Assembly: GCF_015234305.1 (NCBI RefSeq)
Contig: NZ_JADGMI010000006.1
Coordinates: 328,261 to 392,260 of the forward strand
Length of the DNA stretch: 64,000 nt
From: Superficieibacter sp. 1612_C1
Lineage (GTDB): Bacteria > Pseudomonadota > Gammaproteobacteria > Enterobacterales > Enterobacteriaceae
Reading direction: 5' to 3'
Shown here: positions 19,094-29,241 of the stretch, in pieces
Position numbering within the stretch: the stretch's first letter is position 1
Layout of the letters: each line of letters begins with the position of its first letter
Notes under the pieces: model-generated
What the model was told of the DNA's origin: nothing
The model's input: the letters and a program-made list of their open reading frames with translations, nothing else
Database searches by the model: none
Made by a program: the position numbers and the translations under genes

Positions 19094-19852
19094 ATGAAAA
19101 TGCGTTCAGCCTTGCTTGCCTTTGGGATCGCCACCGCTCTGACCGGCTGTCAGAATATGGACTCTAACGGTTTTTTAAGTTCTGGCGCAGAGGCGTTCCA
19201 GGCGTATACCCTCAGCGATGCTCAGGTGAAGGAGCTTAGCGACGAAGCCTGTAAAGAGATGGACGGCAAGGCGTCAATAGCGCCTTCCAGTAGTGAATAC
19301 AGCAAACGTCTGGCCACTATCGCCAACGCCCTCGGGGACAATATCAACGGCCAGCCGGTGAACTATAAGGTCTATCAGACCAAAGACGTGAACGCCTTTG
19401 CGATGGCTAACGGCTGTATCCGCGTGTATAGCGGCCTTATGGATATGATGAATGATAATGAAGTAGAAGCGGTCATCGGTCATGAGATGGGTCACGTTGC
19501 GTTGGGGCACGTGAAAAAAGGGATGCAAGTTGCGCTCGGCACCAACGCCGTACGTGGTGCAGCGGTCTCCGCGGGCGGCGTCGTGGGTAGCCTGTCACAG
19601 TCGCAGCTGGGCGATTTAGGGGAAAAACTGGTGAACTCGCAGTTCTCCCAGCGCCAGGAATCGGAAGCGGATGATTACTCCTACGATCTGTTGCGCAAAC
19701 GCGGCATCAGCCCGGCGGGTCTGGCCACCAGCTTTGAGAAACTGGCAAAACTGGAAGCGGGCCGTCAAAGCTCTATGTTTGACGATCACCCGGCCTCCGA
19801 AGCGCGCGCCCAGCATATTCGCGACCGCATGGCGGCGGACGGGATTAAGTAA
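19094..19852 (+). CDS. loiP: LoiP (YggG) outer-membrane metalloprotease
   Basis: This M48-family zinc protease has 252 residues, as in E. coli. A lipobox ends at Cys19 (ALTGC), so it is a lipoprotein. The zinc motif is VIGHEMGHVALGH, and the third ligand region QRQESEADDYSYDLL follows. In E. coli it is induced at low osmolarity and cleaves phenylalanine-phenylalanine bonds. It is a single gene, divergent from tktA, followed by a repeat array. Confidence 0.95.
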   Translation: MKMRSALLAFGIATALTGCQNMDSNGFLSSGAEAFQAYTLSDAQVKELSDEACKEMDGKASIAPSSSEYSKRLATIANALGDNINGQPVNYKVYQTKDVNAFAMANGCIRVYSGLMDMMNDNEVEAVIGHEMGHVALGHVKKGMQVALGTNAVRGAAVSAGGVVGSLSQSQLGDLGEKLVNSQFSQRQESEADDYSYDLLRKRGISPAGLATSFEKLAKLEAGRQSSMFDDHPASEARAQHIRDRMAADGIK

Positions 19853-19885
19853 AGTTGAGCCGGAGCTTGTTGAGTCTGGCGCAAT

Positions 19886-20230
19886 AATGCCGGGTGGCGG
19901 CTTCGCCTTACCCGGCCTACAAAACCCGATATATCAGACAGTTACACCCATTAACAAACCTGCGTCACCAGGCAAAACACTCACCACCTGAGCGCCAGCC
20001 ACGTAGGCCCGCGTAAGCGAAGCGCCACCGGGCAAACCACCCTCCGCCTGAACGCCAGCCCACCCCGTAGGCCCGCGTAAGCGAAGCGCCACCGGGTAAA
20101 AACACCCTCCGCCTGAACGCCAGCCCACCTCGTAGGCCCGCGTAAGCGAAGCGCCACCGGGCAAAGCACCCTCCGCATGAGCGTCATACCACCGCGCTAT
20201 GCCGGGTAAACAATGTCACCCGGCACAACA
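19886..20230. repeat. REP/BIME-like array with three tandem units
   Basis: The 381-base gap between loiP and speB (convergent genes) is mostly repeat. It contains a REP-like hairpin at about 19889-19920, three copies of a 31-base unit beginning CGTAGGCCCGCGTAAGCGAA at 20002, 20066 and 20131 (spacing 64 and 65 bases), and another REP-like arm near 20196-20226. Spacers between the units are also nearly identical (CCTCCGCCTGAACGCCAGCC). The palindromic GC-rich style and the location after genes are typical of REP elements. Confidence 0.85.
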
Positions 20231-20233
20231 CTT

Positions 20234-21154
20234 TTACTCGCCTTTCTTCGCTGCCTGAATGTACAGCATTTCCAGCGCCAGGGTCGCTGCCGCCAGCGCG
20301 GTGATTTCAGACTGGTCGTACGCCGGAGCCACTTCCACCAGATCCATCCCCACGATGTTCAGGTCTTTCAGACCACGCACCAGTTTGATAGCGCGATCGG
20401 TAGTCAGGCCGCCAATCACCGGCGTCCCCGTCCCCGGTGCAAATGCCGGGTCCAGGCAGTCGATATCAAAGGTCAGATAAACCGGCATATCGGCCACGAT
20501 CTGTTTCACCTGCGCAATAATGTCGTCAACCGTGCGATCGTTCACCTGGCAGGCGTCGAGCACGGTAAACCCGTTATCTTTATCAAATTCAGTGCGAATA
20601 CCAATCTGCACGGAGTGGTTCGGGTCAATCAGCCCTTCTTTCGGCGCGGTGTAGAACATGGTGCCGTGGTCGAATTCGCAGCCGTTAGAGTAGGTATCAG
20701 TGTGGGCATCAAAATGCACCAGCGCCATTTTACCAAAGTGCTTCGCATGGGCACGCAGCAGCGGCAGCGTGACAAAGTGGTCGCCGCCGAAAGAGAGCAT
20801 ACGTTTACCCGCTGCCAGCAGTTGCTCCGCATGGGCCTGCAATTTTTCGCTCATTTCGCGCGCGTCACCGAAGGCATACACCAGATCGCCACAGTCAACC
20901 ACGTTCAGGCGTTCACGCATATCGAAGTTCCACGGGAAACGGCAGTGTTCCCACGCCAGATTGGTGGAAACCTGACGGATCGCGCCCGGTCCATGACGGC
21001 TTCCTGCACGACCTGACGTTGCCATATCAAACGGAACGCCGGTAATCACCCAGTCGGCATCGCTGTCATACGGCTGGAAATTCAGCGGCAGACGCAGGAA
21101 ACCGAAGGCGTTAGACACCAGGGAATTATCGTATTGATGACCTAAAGTGCTCAT
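20234..21154 (-). CDS. speB: Agmatinase
   Basis: This manganese enzyme hydrolyses agmatine to putrescine and urea. It has 306 residues, as in E. coli. Ureohydrolase metal motifs are present: [21 protein letters not shown] and [18 protein letters not shown]. It acts directly after SpeA, whose gene is 212 bases upstream on the same strand, with a terminator between, so it probably also has its own promoter. Confidence 0.97.
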   Translation of the reverse strand: MSTLGHQYDNSLVSNAFGFLRLPLNFQPYDSDADWVITGVPFDMATSGRAGSRHGPGAIRQVSTNLAWEHCRFPWNFDMRERLNVVDCGDLVYAFGDAREMSEKLQAHAEQLLAAGKRMLSFGGDHFVTLPLLRAHAKHFGKMALVHFDAHTDTYSNGCEFDHGTMFYTAPKEGLIDPNHSVQIGIRTEFDKDNGFTVLDACQVNDRTVDDIIAQVKQIVADMPVYLTFDIDCLDPAFAPGTGTPVIGGLTTDRAIKLVRGLKDLNIVGMDLVEVAPAYDQSEITALAAATLALEMLYIQAAKKGE

Positions 21155-21192
21155 GTTCTGACCTCATGCAGAGTCGATACAGTAAAAAAATA

Positions 21193-21239
21193 TGAAAAAA
21201 AATCCCTTCCGCGTCGTTAAACCCGACGAGAAAGGGATT
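21193..21239 (-). terminator. speA terminator
   Basis: Arms AATCCCTT (21201-21208) and AAGGGATT (21232-21239) enclose an inner CGTCG/CGACG pairing; on the minus strand the stem is followed by eight T residues. It lies between speA and speB. Confidence 0.88.
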
Positions 21240-21327
21240 GATTCGTATAGTGCTTGTTGACGCGAATTATCGCCGTTAATTCAACCGGGTTCAAGTGAGT
21301 ATAGCAAAGCAGCCCCGGTAAAATGTC

Positions 21328-21360
21328 GCGCCCGGATGGCCGCTTCGCCTCGCCGGGCAC
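21328..21360. repeat. Single REP-like element after speA
   Basis: A GC-rich imperfect palindrome (CGCCCGGATGGCCGCTTCGC then CTCGCCGGGC) resembles the REP arms seen near 19889. It lies immediately downstream of the speA stop codon. Confidence 0.6.
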
Positions 21361-21366
21361 CGGCGA

Positions 21367-23340
21367 TTACTCGTCTTCCAGATACGTGTACCCGTACAGC
21401 CCCGCCTCAAACTCTTCGAGGAACTGCTGCTGTAGAGCTGCATCCAGATCGGTCTGTTTCACCTGATCGCGGAAATGCGTCAGCAGGGTATTCGGATCGA
21501 GCTGCACGTATTGCAGCATATCCGCCACCGTATCCCCTTCATCAGACAGCTCCACTTCTACGCTGCCATCCGGGAAGACAAACACGTCAACCGCTTCGGT
21601 ATCGCCGAACAGGTTATGCATGTTGCCGAGGATCTCCTGATACGCGCCGACCATAAAGAAGCCCAGCATCGGCGGGTTCTCCGGATCGTACTCCGGCATC
21701 GGCATAGTAGTGGCAATGCCGTCGCCGTCGATATAGTGATCGATAGCGCCATCGGAGTCACAGGTGATATCCAGCAGCACCGCACGACGTTCCGGCACCT
21801 GATCCAGCCCTTCCAGCGGCAGCACCGGGAACAGCTGATCGATCCCCCACGCATCCGGCATCGACTGGAACAGCGAGAAGTTGACGTACATCTTGTCCGC
21901 CATCCGCTCCTGCAATTCGTCGATGATAGGACGGTGCGCGCGGTTGCTTGGATCAAGCTGCTTTTGCACCTCATGGCACATACTCAGGTAAAGCTGCTCG
22001 GCCCAGGCGCGCTCCTGAAGACTGAACGTGCCGGATGAGTAACCGATGTGAATATCGTGCAGATCCATCTGGCTGTCGTGCAGCCATTCGCGCAGCGAGC
22101 GGCGGGTGCCTGGCTCATGCATCTCCTGCCAGGTCTCCCACATGCTTTGCAGCGCGCGCGGCGCATCTTCCGTCGGTGCCGTGGGAACGGTGTATTCGTT
22201 ACGCTCCACGCCGATGATGTTGGAAACCAGCACCGTGTGATGCGCGGTAACGGCACGACCCGACTCGGTGATCACCGTCGGGTGTGGCAGACCGTGCTCT
22301 TCGCAGGCGTCGCCGATGGCCCAGATAATGTTGTTAGCATATTCGTTCAGACCGTAGTTCACCGAACAGTCGGACTGCGAGCGCGTCCCTTCATAGTCCA
22401 CGCCCAGACCGCCGCCAACATCGAAGCACTGGATGTTCACGCCCAGCTTATGCAGTTCAACATAGAAGCGCGACGATTCACGCACGCCCGTGGCGATATC
22501 GCGGATATTCGCCATCTGGGAACCGAGATGGAAGTGCAGCAGTTGCAGACTGTCCAGACGCCCGGCTTCGCGCAGGGTTTCCACCAGTTGCAGCACCTGC
22601 GTCGCCGCCAGACCGAACTTGGATTTTTCACCACCGGAGGACTGCCACTTGCCGGAACCCTGCGACGCCAGACGCGCACGCACGCCCAGGCGCGGGATCA
22701 CGTTCAGACGTTCAGCCTCATCCAGCACGATGGCGATTTCCGACATCTTCTCGATGACCAGATAGACCTTGTGGCCCATCTTCTCGCCAATCAGCGCCAG
22801 ACGAATGTATTCACGGTCTTTGTAGCCGTTACAGACGATCACGCTGCGGGTCATCCCGGCGTGCGCCAGCACCGCCATCAGCTCGGCTTTAGAACCCGCT
22901 TCCAGCCCCAGCGGTTCACCGGAGTGGATCAGCGACTCAATAACGCGACGGTGTTGGTTGACCTTAATCGGGTAAACGAGGAAGTAATCGCCGTTGTAGC
23001 CGTAGGATTCACGCGCACGCTTGAACGCAGCGTTAATAGAACGCAGACGATGTTGCAGGATCTGCGGAAAGCAGAACAGTGCGGGCAGACGCTGCCCCTG
23101 CGCTTCACGGGCTTTCACCAGTTTAGCGAGGTCAACGCGCGCTTCCGGGACGTCAGGGTCCGGACACACGCTGATGTGGCCCAGCTCGTTAACGTCATAG
23201 TAGTTATTACCCCACCAGGCAATATTGTATGTGCGCAGCATCTTGCTGGCTTCCTGGGAGCTCATCGCAACCTCCTGCATAGAACGTAGTACACCTTGTT
23301 CGCCTGCTGACGAAGGCGAAGATGAAATGTCGTCAGACAT
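21367..23340 (-). CDS. speA: Biosynthetic arginine decarboxylase
   Basis: This PLP enzyme converts arginine to agmatine for putrescine synthesis. It has 657 residues when started at ATG 23340 ([14 protein letters not shown]); E. coli SpeA has 658. The PLP lysine is in [10 protein letters not shown], and later fold III decarboxylase landmarks are [20 protein letters not shown] and VITESGRAV. The start codon lies inside the last codons of yqgB, so the two are translationally linked. The product is passed to SpeB, encoded next downstream. Confidence 0.97.
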   Translation of the reverse strand: MSDDISSSPSSAGEQGVLRSMQEVAMSSQEASKMLRTYNIAWWGNNYYDVNELGHISVCPDPDVPEARVDLAKLVKAREAQGQRLPALFCFPQILQHRLRSINAAFKRARESYGYNGDYFLVYPIKVNQHRRVIESLIHSGEPLGLEAGSKAELMAVLAHAGMTRSVIVCNGYKDREYIRLALIGEKMGHKVYLVIEKMSEIAIVLDEAERLNVIPRLGVRARLASQGSGKWQSSGGEKSKFGLAATQVLQLVETLREAGRLDSLQLLHFHLGSQMANIRDIATGVRESSRFYVELHKLGVNIQCFDVGGGLGVDYEGTRSQSDCSVNYGLNEYANNIIWAIGDACEEHGLPHPTVITESGRAVTAHHTVLVSNIIGVERNEYTVPTAPTEDAPRALQSMWETWQEMHEPGTRRSLREWLHDSQMDLHDIHIGYSSGTFSLQERAWAEQLYLSMCHEVQKQLDPSNRAHRPIIDELQERMADKMYVNFSLFQSMPDAWGIDQLFPVLPLEGLDQVPERRAVLLDITCDSDGAIDHYIDGDGIATTMPMPEYDPENPPMLGFFMVGAYQEILGNMHNLFGDTEAVDVFVFPDGSVEVELSDEGDTVADMLQYVQLDPNTLLTHFRDQVKQTDLDAALQQQFLEEFEAGLYGYTYLEDE

Positions 23341-23479
23341 AGCGAACCTCAAATTGTGTCGAAAGTGTAAAACAGCAAACTACTATCGCAGCCCAAAGGC
23401 GCGATAACAACCCATAAACAGTCTGATTCTCCAGCAGAAAATACTGAAGCGCCGACTGCGCGACCGGTTTCTTGTTCAT
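23333..23479 (-). CDS. yqgB: YqgB small protein, overlaps speA
   Basis: A 48-residue reading frame starts at ATG 23479 and ends at TGA 23333-23335, overlapping the first codons of speA by 8 bases. It aligns along its length with E. coli YqgB (43 residues): both begin with MxKKPVAQ and share LLEN, YGLLS, AAIVV and CFTL at matching places. The last ten residues differ and run longer. Its function is unknown. The conserved overlap suggests a leader or coupling role for speA. The ribosome-binding site is weak. Confidence 0.78.
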   Translation of the reverse strand: MNKKPVAQSALQYFLLENQTVYGLLSRLWAAIVVCCFTLSTQFEVRYV

Positions 23480-23984
23480 ATCATTGTAAAACACGTACCC
23501 GAACTTAGGTATGACGGTTCGGAGAAACCACGAGAAAACTCTTGTTCAACAAGAGCGCCCTTGTTCAGATTTCAGAGACAGTGACCAGCCCTTGAATCCT
23601 GAGAAGCACCGAGATGGGTGGAACATCGGCAGGTTTGCCTGGATGAGATGCAGATGGCGGAAAATAAGCGCACACCAGAACGGTGCGGCTGCGCGAACGG
23701 CGTCCAATGGTTCATTGTTTCGTATCACCTCCACGCCAACCGGTTCAGTCAGCGACAAGCCAAAGCTAAAGTTTTAACCCGGCTGGAAGTGGCGACACGA
23801 ACAGATTCGTCGTGCGCTTTTTATATAAGCCGCGCGCGGCGTTTTATACCTGGATTATCCATGAAAAGCAAAACATAAATCAGCGTTATGCCAACGCAAC
23901 CACAATACCTTTTCATCACGTTTGCCCGATAATGCGACATAACTCAAAAAAAACTGGAAATCGGGTGAAGAACTGACCTAAAAT
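23480..23984. other. Long yqgB-metK intergenic region, no supported gene
   Basis: The gap between yqgB and metK is 649 bases; the last 112 bases or so hold met boxes and the metK leader. E. coli annotations place tiny genes (yqgC, yqgD) here, but I do not recognise either in the short open frames on either strand. The left part should hold the promoter of yqgB-speA. The base composition is uneven and no clear terminator is seen. Confidence 0.5.
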
Positions 23985-24016
23985 AGCCGTCCAGATGTTA
24001 ATCCATCTATACAGAT
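23985..24016. promoter_or_regulatory. Tandem MetJ boxes upstream of metK
   Basis: Four adjacent 8-base segments resemble the met box AGACGTCT. They are AGCCGTCC (23985), AGATGTTA (23993), ATCCATCT (24001) and ATACAGAT (24009), with roughly 4 to 6 matches each. MetJ with S-adenosylmethionine represses E. coli metK through boxes of this layout. They lie 113-144 bases before the metK start. Confidence 0.72.
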
Positions 24017-24128
24017 TAACACTCAGACTGCCAGTGCCATAAACCTGCACGTCCTGGTAGAGATATCCACCATGGCTACTCCGCATAGCAGTTTGAGCAA
24101 ACCGACTTCTCCTTGGGTGAAATTAAAC

Positions 24129-25283
24129 ATGGCAAAACACCTTTTTACGTCTGAGTCCGTTTCAGAAGGGCATCCTGACAAAATCGCTGACCAAATCTCT
24201 GATGCCGTGCTGGATGCGATCCTCGAACAGGATCCGAAAGCACGCGTCGCCTGTGAAACCTACGTAAAAACCGGCATGGTTTTAGTGGGTGGTGAAATCA
24301 CCACCAGCGCATGGGTGGATATCGAAGAGATCACCCGTAAGACGGTCCGCGAAATTGGCTATGTGCATTCCGACATGGGCTTTGATGCGAACTCCTGCGC
24401 CGTGCTGAGCGCGATTGGCAAACAATCCCCGGACATTAACCAGGGCGTTGACCGTGCCGATCCGCTGGAACAGGGCGCGGGCGACCAGGGCCTGATGTTT
24501 GGCTACGCCACCAACGAAACCGACGTGCTGATGCCAGCGCCAATCACCTACGCACACCGTCTGGTACAGCGTCAGGCTGAAGTACGTAAAAACGGCACCC
24601 TGCCGTGGCTGCGCCCGGATGCGAAAAGCCAGGTCACCTTCCAGTATGACAGCGGCAAAATCGTCGGCATCGACGCTGTTGTTCTGTCTACACAGCATGC
24701 GGAAGATATCGATCAGAAATCGCTGCAAGAAGCGGTGATGGAAGAGATCATCAAGCCGGTGCTGCCGACCGAATGGCTGAACAGCGCGACCAAATTCTTC
24801 ATCAACCCGACCGGACGTTTTGTTATCGGCGGCCCGATGGGCGATTGCGGCCTGACCGGGCGTAAAATCATCGTCGATACTTACGGCGGCATGGCTCGTC
24901 ACGGCGGCGGCGCATTCTCCGGTAAAGACCCGTCTAAAGTGGACCGTTCAGCGGCTTACGCGGCACGCTACGTGGCGAAAAACATCGTTGCCGCAGGTCT
25001 TGCGGATCGCTGTGAAATTCAGGTCTCCTACGCCATTGGCGTGGCAGAACCGACCTCCATCATGGTGGAAACCTTCGGCACCGAAAAAATCGCTACCGAA
25101 CAGTTAACGCTGCTGGTGCGCGAGTTCTTCGACCTGCGTCCGTATGGCCTGATTCAGATGCTGGATCTGCTGCACCCGATCTATAAAGAGACCGCGGCTT
25201 ACGGTCACTTTGGTCGTGAACATTTCCCGTGGGAAAAAACCGATAAAGCACAGCTGCTGCGCGATGCGGCTGGCCTGAAATAA
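24129..25283 (+). CDS. metK: Methionine adenosyltransferase
   Basis: This enzyme makes S-adenosylmethionine from methionine and ATP in the cytoplasm. It has 384 residues, the E. coli length, from ATG 24129 ([21 protein letters not shown]); an in-frame ATG at 24072 would add 19 residues not found in the family. Motifs are [16 protein letters not shown] and [12 protein letters not shown], and the glycine-rich [18 protein letters not shown] loop is intact. Met boxes upstream predict feedback control by its product. A terminator follows. Confidence 0.98.
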   Translation: MAKHLFTSESVSEGHPDKIADQISDAVLDAILEQDPKARVACETYVKTGMVLVGGEITTSAWVDIEEITRKTVREIGYVHSDMGFDANSCAVLSAIGKQSPDINQGVDRADPLEQGAGDQGLMFGYATNETDVLMPAPITYAHRLVQRQAEVRKNGTLPWLRPDAKSQVTFQYDSGKIVGIDAVVLSTQHAEDIDQKSLQEAVMEEIIKPVLPTEWLNSATKFFINPTGRFVIGGPMGDCGLTGRKIIVDTYGGMARHGGGAFSGKDPSKVDRSAAYAARYVAKNIVAAGLADRCEIQVSYAIGVAEPTSIMVETFGTEKIATEQLTLLVREFFDLRPYGLIQMLDLLHPIYKETAAYGHFGREHFPWEKTDKAQLLRDAAGLK

Positions 25284-25304
25284 TCGGCTATCCCCCTCTT
25301 CTAC

Positions 25305-25332
25305 AAAGCCAGCCTTGCGCTGGCTTTTTTCT
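25305..25332 (+). terminator. metK terminator
   Basis: AAAGCCAG (25305-25312) pairs with CTGGCTTT (25321-25328) around an 8-base loop, and the T-run starts inside the second arm and continues. Confidence 0.9.
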
Positions 25333-25402
25333 TTTCTCGGGTTGAATAACCTGCCTTTTTCAGCAGGCGTTCTATACTGATCAGGCTTGTCATAGCCGTA
25401 TA

Positions 25403-25418
25403 ATGAAACCGATTACAC
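25403..25418. promoter_or_regulatory. GalR/GalS-like operator 1 of galP
   Basis: ATGAAACCGATTACAC fits the GalR operator pattern GTGNAANCGNTTNCAC at nearly all fixed positions. It lies 267 bases before the galP start, inside the 401-base metK-galP gap. Confidence 0.7.
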
Positions 25419-25546
25419 CTCATTTTGGCTGACAACTTAGGGCGTTTTTTTGCTGTCTGTGCAAATTTTGCCATTCGTTACATTTCATTTCGGTTTAATC
25501 TGAAATCGCCTCTACAGACGCTACAAATCCCAACATAAAGACTATA

Positions 25547-25565
25547 GTTTCAACCGGTTGTAAAC
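25547..25565. promoter_or_regulatory. Inverted repeat between the GalR-like sites
   Basis: CAACCGGTTG (25551-25560) is a perfect 10-base palindrome, flanked by GTTT and TAAAC. Its centre resembles a LacI/GalR-family operator core. It may be an additional weak GalR/GalS site. Confidence 0.35.
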
Positions 25566-25583
25566 TTACCATTCTTGACACTT

Positions 25584-25599
25584 ATGTAACCGATTACAC
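25584..25599. promoter_or_regulatory. GalR/GalS-like operator 2 of galP
   Basis: ATGTAACCGATTACAC has the same core as operator 1, 181 bases downstream of it. Two operators allow repression by looping, as known for gal genes. Confidence 0.75.
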
Positions 25600-25602
25600 T
25601 GA

Positions 25603-25618
25603 TGTGATTGATCTCACA
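25603..25618. promoter_or_regulatory. CRP site of galP
   Basis: TGTGATTGATCTCACA is a perfect TGTGA-N6-TCACA match, 4 bases past GalR-like operator 2 and 67 bases before the galP ATG. Confidence 0.8.
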
Positions 25619-25684
25619 TATTTTAGCGGCGTACTGACCTACTATTCAGGTCAAATAAATTTGATACCACAACTGGAGGGCACC

Positions 25685-27079
25685 ATGCCTGACAATAAAA
25701 AACATGGGCGTTCTAACAAGGCGATGACTTTTTTTGTCTGTTTCCTTGCCGCTCTGGCCGGACTGCTTTTTGGCCTTGATATTGGTGTGATCGCAGGCGC
25801 ATTACCTTTTATCACCAATGAATTCCAGATCAGCGCACATACCCAGGAATGGGTGGTGAGTTCCATGATGTTCGGCGCGGCAGTGGGTGCGGTCGGCAGC
25901 GGCTGGCTCTCCTTCCGTCTCGGACGTAAAAAAAGCCTGATGATTGGCGCGATACTGTTTGTGCTCGGCTCGCTGTTCTCTGCCGCTGCGCCAAACGTGG
26001 AAGTGCTGATTATCTCCCGCGTTCTGCTGGGCCTGGCGGTGGGCGTCGCTTCCTATACCGCGCCGCTCTATCTTTCAGAGATCGCGCCGGAAAAAATTCG
26101 CGGCAGCATGATTTCCATGTACCAACTGATGATCACCATCGGGATTTTAGGGGCTTATCTCTCTGATACCGCGTTCAGCTACAGCGGCGCATGGCGCTGG
26201 ATGCTGGGTGTAATCATCATCCCGGCGATCCTGCTGCTGATTGGTGTCTTCTTCCTGCCGGACAGCCCGCGCTGGTTTGCGGCTAAACGCCGCTTCCACG
26301 ATGCCGAACGCGTGCTGATGCGCCTGCGTGATACCAGCGCCGAAGCAAAAAATGAACTGGAAGAGATCCGCGAAAGCCTGAAGGTAAAACAGAGCGGCTG
26401 GGCGCTGTTTAAAGAGAACAGCAACTTCCGCCGTGCGGTGTTTCTTGGCGTGCTGCTACAGGTGATGCAACAGTTCACCGGCATGAACGTCATTATGTAT
26501 TACGCACCGAAAATCTTTGAACTGGCTGGGTATACCAATACCAATGAGCAGATGTGGGGCACGGTTATCGTTGGTTTGACCAACGTGCTGGCGACCTTCA
26601 TCGCTATCGGTCTGGTGGACCGCTGGGGCCGTAAACCGACGCTGACGCTGGGCTTCCTGGTAATGGCCGTGGGCATGGGGATCCTGGGTACGATGATGCA
26701 TATCGGTATTCACTCGCCGTCTGCGCAGTACTTCGCTATCGCCATGCTGCTGATGTTTATCATTGGTTTTGCGATGAGCGCCGGTCCGCTGATTTGGGTA
26801 CTGTGTTCTGAAATCCAGCCGCTGAAAGGCCGCGATTTTGGCATCACCTGCTCGACGGCAACCAACTGGATCGCCAACATGATCGTCGGCGCAACGTTCC
26901 TGACCATGCTCAATACGCTGGGCAACGCCAATACCTTCTGGGTGTACGCGGGTCTGAACGTGCTGTTTATCCTGCTGACCCTGTGGCTGGTGCCGGAAAC
27001 CAAACACGTCTCGCTGGAGCACATCGAACGTAACCTGATGAAAGGCCGTAAGCTGCGCGATATTGGCGCGCATAACTAA
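25685..27079 (+). CDS. galP: Galactose:H+ symporter
   Basis: This sugar-porter MFS protein has twelve membrane segments and imports galactose (and glucose) with a proton. It has 464 residues from ATG 25685, the E. coli length, with GGAGGG just upstream. Family motifs are RLGRKKS between helices 2 and 3, [12 protein letters not shown] after helix 6, DRWGRKP after helix 8 and [12 protein letters not shown] at the end. The upstream region carries GalR-like and CRP sites, so it should respond to galactose and catabolite repression. Confidence 0.97.
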   Translation: MPDNKKHGRSNKAMTFFVCFLAALAGLLFGLDIGVIAGALPFITNEFQISAHTQEWVVSSMMFGAAVGAVGSGWLSFRLGRKKSLMIGAILFVLGSLFSAAAPNVEVLIISRVLLGLAVGVASYTAPLYLSEIAPEKIRGSMISMYQLMITIGILGAYLSDTAFSYSGAWRWMLGVIIIPAILLLIGVFFLPDSPRWFAAKRRFHDAERVLMRLRDTSAEAKNELEEIRESLKVKQSGWALFKENSNFRRAVFLGVLLQVMQQFTGMNVIMYYAPKIFELAGYTNTNEQMWGTVIVGLTNVLATFIAIGLVDRWGRKPTLTLGFLVMAVGMGILGTMMHIGIHSPSAQYFAIAMLLMFIIGFAMSAGPLIWVLCSEIQPLKGRDFGITCSTATNWIANMIVGATFLTMLNTLGNANTFWVYAGLNVLFILLTLWLVPETKHVSLEHIERNLMKGRKLRDIGAHN

Positions 27080-27087
27080 GCCCTGAT

Positions 27088-27119
27088 GCTTCCTCCCGCC
27101 AGGGAGGAAGCTTCTTATT
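27088..27119 (+). terminator. galP terminator
   Basis: A perfect 10-bp stem, GCTTCCTCCC (27088-27097) with GGGAGGAAGC (27102-27111), has a 4-base loop and is followed by TTCTTATT. Confidence 0.85.
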
Positions 27120-27154
27120 GCACTCCCTTCCCCGCCGTTTTATCCTCTGGCGTT

Positions 27155-27655
27155 ATGAAAACCTCCCGTCTCCCTATCGCCCTCCAGCAAGCCGTTATGC
27201 GCAGCCTGCGGGAAAAACTCGCCCTCGCCAATCACAAGCTGGATCGTCACTATCCGGAGCCGAAGCTGGTCTATCAACAGCGTGGCACGACGGCGGGCAC
27301 CGCCTGGCTCGACAGCTATGAAATTCGCCTCAACCCGGTGCTGTTGCAGGAAAATCAGCAGGCGTTTATCGATGAAGTCGTACCGCACGAGCTGGCGCAT
27401 TTGCTGACATGGAAACATTTTGGCCGCGTCGCGCCGCATGGCAAAGAGTGGAAATGGATGATGGAAAGCGTGCTTGGTGTTCCCGCCCGCCGTACCCATC
27501 AGTTCGAACTGGAATCAGTGCGCCGCAACACCTTCCCTTACCGCTGCCAGTGCCAGCAGCATCAGCTTACCGTGCGCCGACATAATCGGGTGGTACGCGG
27601 TGAAGCGACCTACCGCTGCGTCCACTGCGGCGAACTGCTGGTGGCCGACGCATAA
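27155..27655 (+). CDS. sprT: SprT family zinc metalloprotein
   Basis: The protein has 166 residues (E. coli 165), starting at ATG 27155 ([14 protein letters not shown]). It has a protease-like HEXXH in [16 protein letters not shown] and a C-terminal zinc ribbon with pairs CQC and CVHC. The name comes from a transcription link to bolA in E. coli; relatives in eukaryotes (Spartan) cut DNA-protein crosslinks, but that activity is not shown for this branch. Confidence 0.94.
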   Translation: MKTSRLPIALQQAVMRSLREKLALANHKLDRHYPEPKLVYQQRGTTAGTAWLDSYEIRLNPVLLQENQQAFIDEVVPHELAHLLTWKHFGRVAPHGKEWKWMMESVLGVPARRTHQFELESVRRNTFPYRCQCQQHQLTVRRHNRVVRGEATYRCVHCGELLVADA

Positions 27656-27748
27656 ATTAAGCGCGATCCGGAAATTTTCTGTTCTGCCTGATTGCATCTG
27701 ACAACTGCTTTCGTTACGTTGCGTGCTCTTATTGAGATGGAGTTCACG

Positions 27749-28456
27749 ATGTACCGTACCTGTCGTTTTTCCCTGTTCCTTTTGCTTCCTTTACTGGTGA
27801 ATCCACTCCACGCCAAAGAGATCACCAGCTTCGCCCAGGCGAAAGCTGCGGGTGTCAACGTTAACGCTGACGTTCCCGGTGATTTTTACTGCGGCTGCCC
27901 GATTCACTGGCAAGGGAAGAAAGGCGTTATCGATCTGGAAGCCTGTGGCTATAAAGTGCGTAAAAATGCCAATCGCGCCAGCCGCGTGGAGTGGGAACAT
28001 GTGGTGCCAGCGTGGCAGTTCGGTCATCAGCGCCAGTGCTGGCAGGACGGCGGGCGGAAAAACTGCACTAAAGATCCCGTCTATCGCAAGATGGAAAGTG
28101 ATATGCATAACCTGCAACCGGCAGTCGGTGAAGTAAACGGCGATCGCGGCAACTTTATGTATAGCCAGTGGAATGGCGGCGAAGGTCAGTATGGGCAGTG
28201 CGCCATGAAGGTCGATTTCAAAAACAAACTTGCCGAACCACCCGCACGCGCTCGCGGCGCGATTGCCCGGATCAACTTTTATATGCGTGACCAGTATAAA
28301 CTCAGCCTTTCACGCCAGCAGACTCAGCTCTTTACAGTCTGGGATAAACTCTACCCGGTGACAAAATGGGAATGCGAGCGCGACGAACGTATTGCGCGCG
28401 TGCAGGGGAATCACAACCCTTATGTCCAGCGCGCTTGCCAGGCGCAAAAGAGCTAA
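27749..28456 (+). CDS. endA: Periplasmic endonuclease I
   Basis: This non-specific DNase has 235 residues, the E. coli length, from ATG 27749. A signal peptide precedes the cleavage region near LHAKE. The His-Me finger catalytic stretch is [20 protein letters not shown], and several conserved cysteines should form disulphides in the periplasm. The signal peptide differs clearly from E. coli, whereas the body is nearly identical. Confidence 0.96.
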   Translation: MYRTCRFSLFLLLPLLVNPLHAKEITSFAQAKAAGVNVNADVPGDFYCGCPIHWQGKKGVIDLEACGYKVRKNANRASRVEWEHVVPAWQFGHQRQCWQDGGRKNCTKDPVYRKMESDMHNLQPAVGEVNGDRGNFMYSQWNGGEGQYGQCAMKVDFKNKLAEPPARARGAIARINFYMRDQYKLSLSRQQTQLFTVWDKLYPVTKWECERDERIARVQGNHNPYVQRACQAQKS

Positions 28457-28497
28457 CCTACACTAGCGGGTATTATCATTACTGGACTGTTAGCTTT

Positions 28498-29229
28498 ATG
28501 CGTAAACCCCGCATTTATCACCCTGCCCCGCTAAGCGTGGGCCAGGACGTCGCGCTCAGCGACGACGCCGCGAACCATGTTGGTCGCGTACTGCGCATGA
28601 CCGCCGGTCAGCCCGTGCAGCTTTTTGACGGCAGCAACCAGGTGTTTGACGCTGAAATTACCCGCGCCGATAAGAAAAACGTCATCGTTAACGTGCAAAG
28701 TCGCGAAGCCGACAATCGTGAATCACCGCTGCATATTCATCTGGGACAGGTGATGTCACGCGGCGAAAAAATGGAATTTACTATCCAGAAATCGATCGAA
28801 CTGGGTGTAAGCCTCATTACGCCACTTTTTTCTGAGCGCTGCGGCGTTAAACTGGATGCTGAACGTCTGAACAAGAAGATCCAGCAGTGGCAGAAAATCG
28901 CTATTGCTGCCTGTGAACAGTGCGGTCGTAATCAGATCCCGGAGATTCGTCCGGCGATGGATCTCGAAGCCTGGTGCGCCGAGCCGGATGAGGGGCTGAA
29001 ACTGAATCTGCATCCGCGCGCCAGCGCCAGCATTAACACGCTGCCGCTGCCGGTTGAGCGGGTACGCCTGCTTATTGGACCAGAGGGCGGACTCTCCGCC
29101 GACGAAATTGCTATGACCGCACAATACCAGTTTACTGATATTCTGCTGGGACCTCGCGTTCTGCGCACTGAGACCACTGCGCTCACCGCCATTACCGCCT
29201 TACAGGTGCGTTTTGGCGACCTGGGCTAA
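28498..29229 (+). CDS. rsmE: 16S rRNA m3U1498 methyltransferase
   Basis: This SPOUT-fold enzyme methylates U1498 of 16S rRNA. It has 243 residues, as in E. coli, from ATG 28498. It has an N-terminal PUA-like part and a C-terminal knot with [14 protein letters not shown] and [13 protein letters not shown], the SAM-binding trefoil. It is followed after 12 bases by gshB on the same strand. Confidence 0.96.
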   Translation: MRKPRIYHPAPLSVGQDVALSDDAANHVGRVLRMTAGQPVQLFDGSNQVFDAEITRADKKNVIVNVQSREADNRESPLHIHLGQVMSRGEKMEFTIQKSIELGVSLITPLFSERCGVKLDAERLNKKIQQWQKIAIAACEQCGRNQIPEIRPAMDLEAWCAEPDEGLKLNLHPRASASINTLPLPVERVRLLIGPEGGLSADEIAMTAQYQFTDILLGPRVLRTETTALTAITALQVRFGDLG

Positions 29230-29241
29230 CGGAGAACAAGA

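Noticed and set aside
19934..20187. Repeat region considered as a CRISPR array or a repeat protein gene
   Set aside because: The repeats have near-identical spacers and palindromic REP character; CRISPR spacers would differ. The frames across it are products of the repeats.
22048..23289. A 413-codon plus-strand frame antisense to speA
   Set aside because: speA is clearly the real gene; the antisense frame is low-complexity and His/Arg-rich, with no family resemblance.
23546..23878. Short open frames between yqgB and metK (possible yqgC/yqgD equivalents)
   Set aside because: Two frames on opposite strands overlap, neither has a good ribosome site, and I do not recognise either product.
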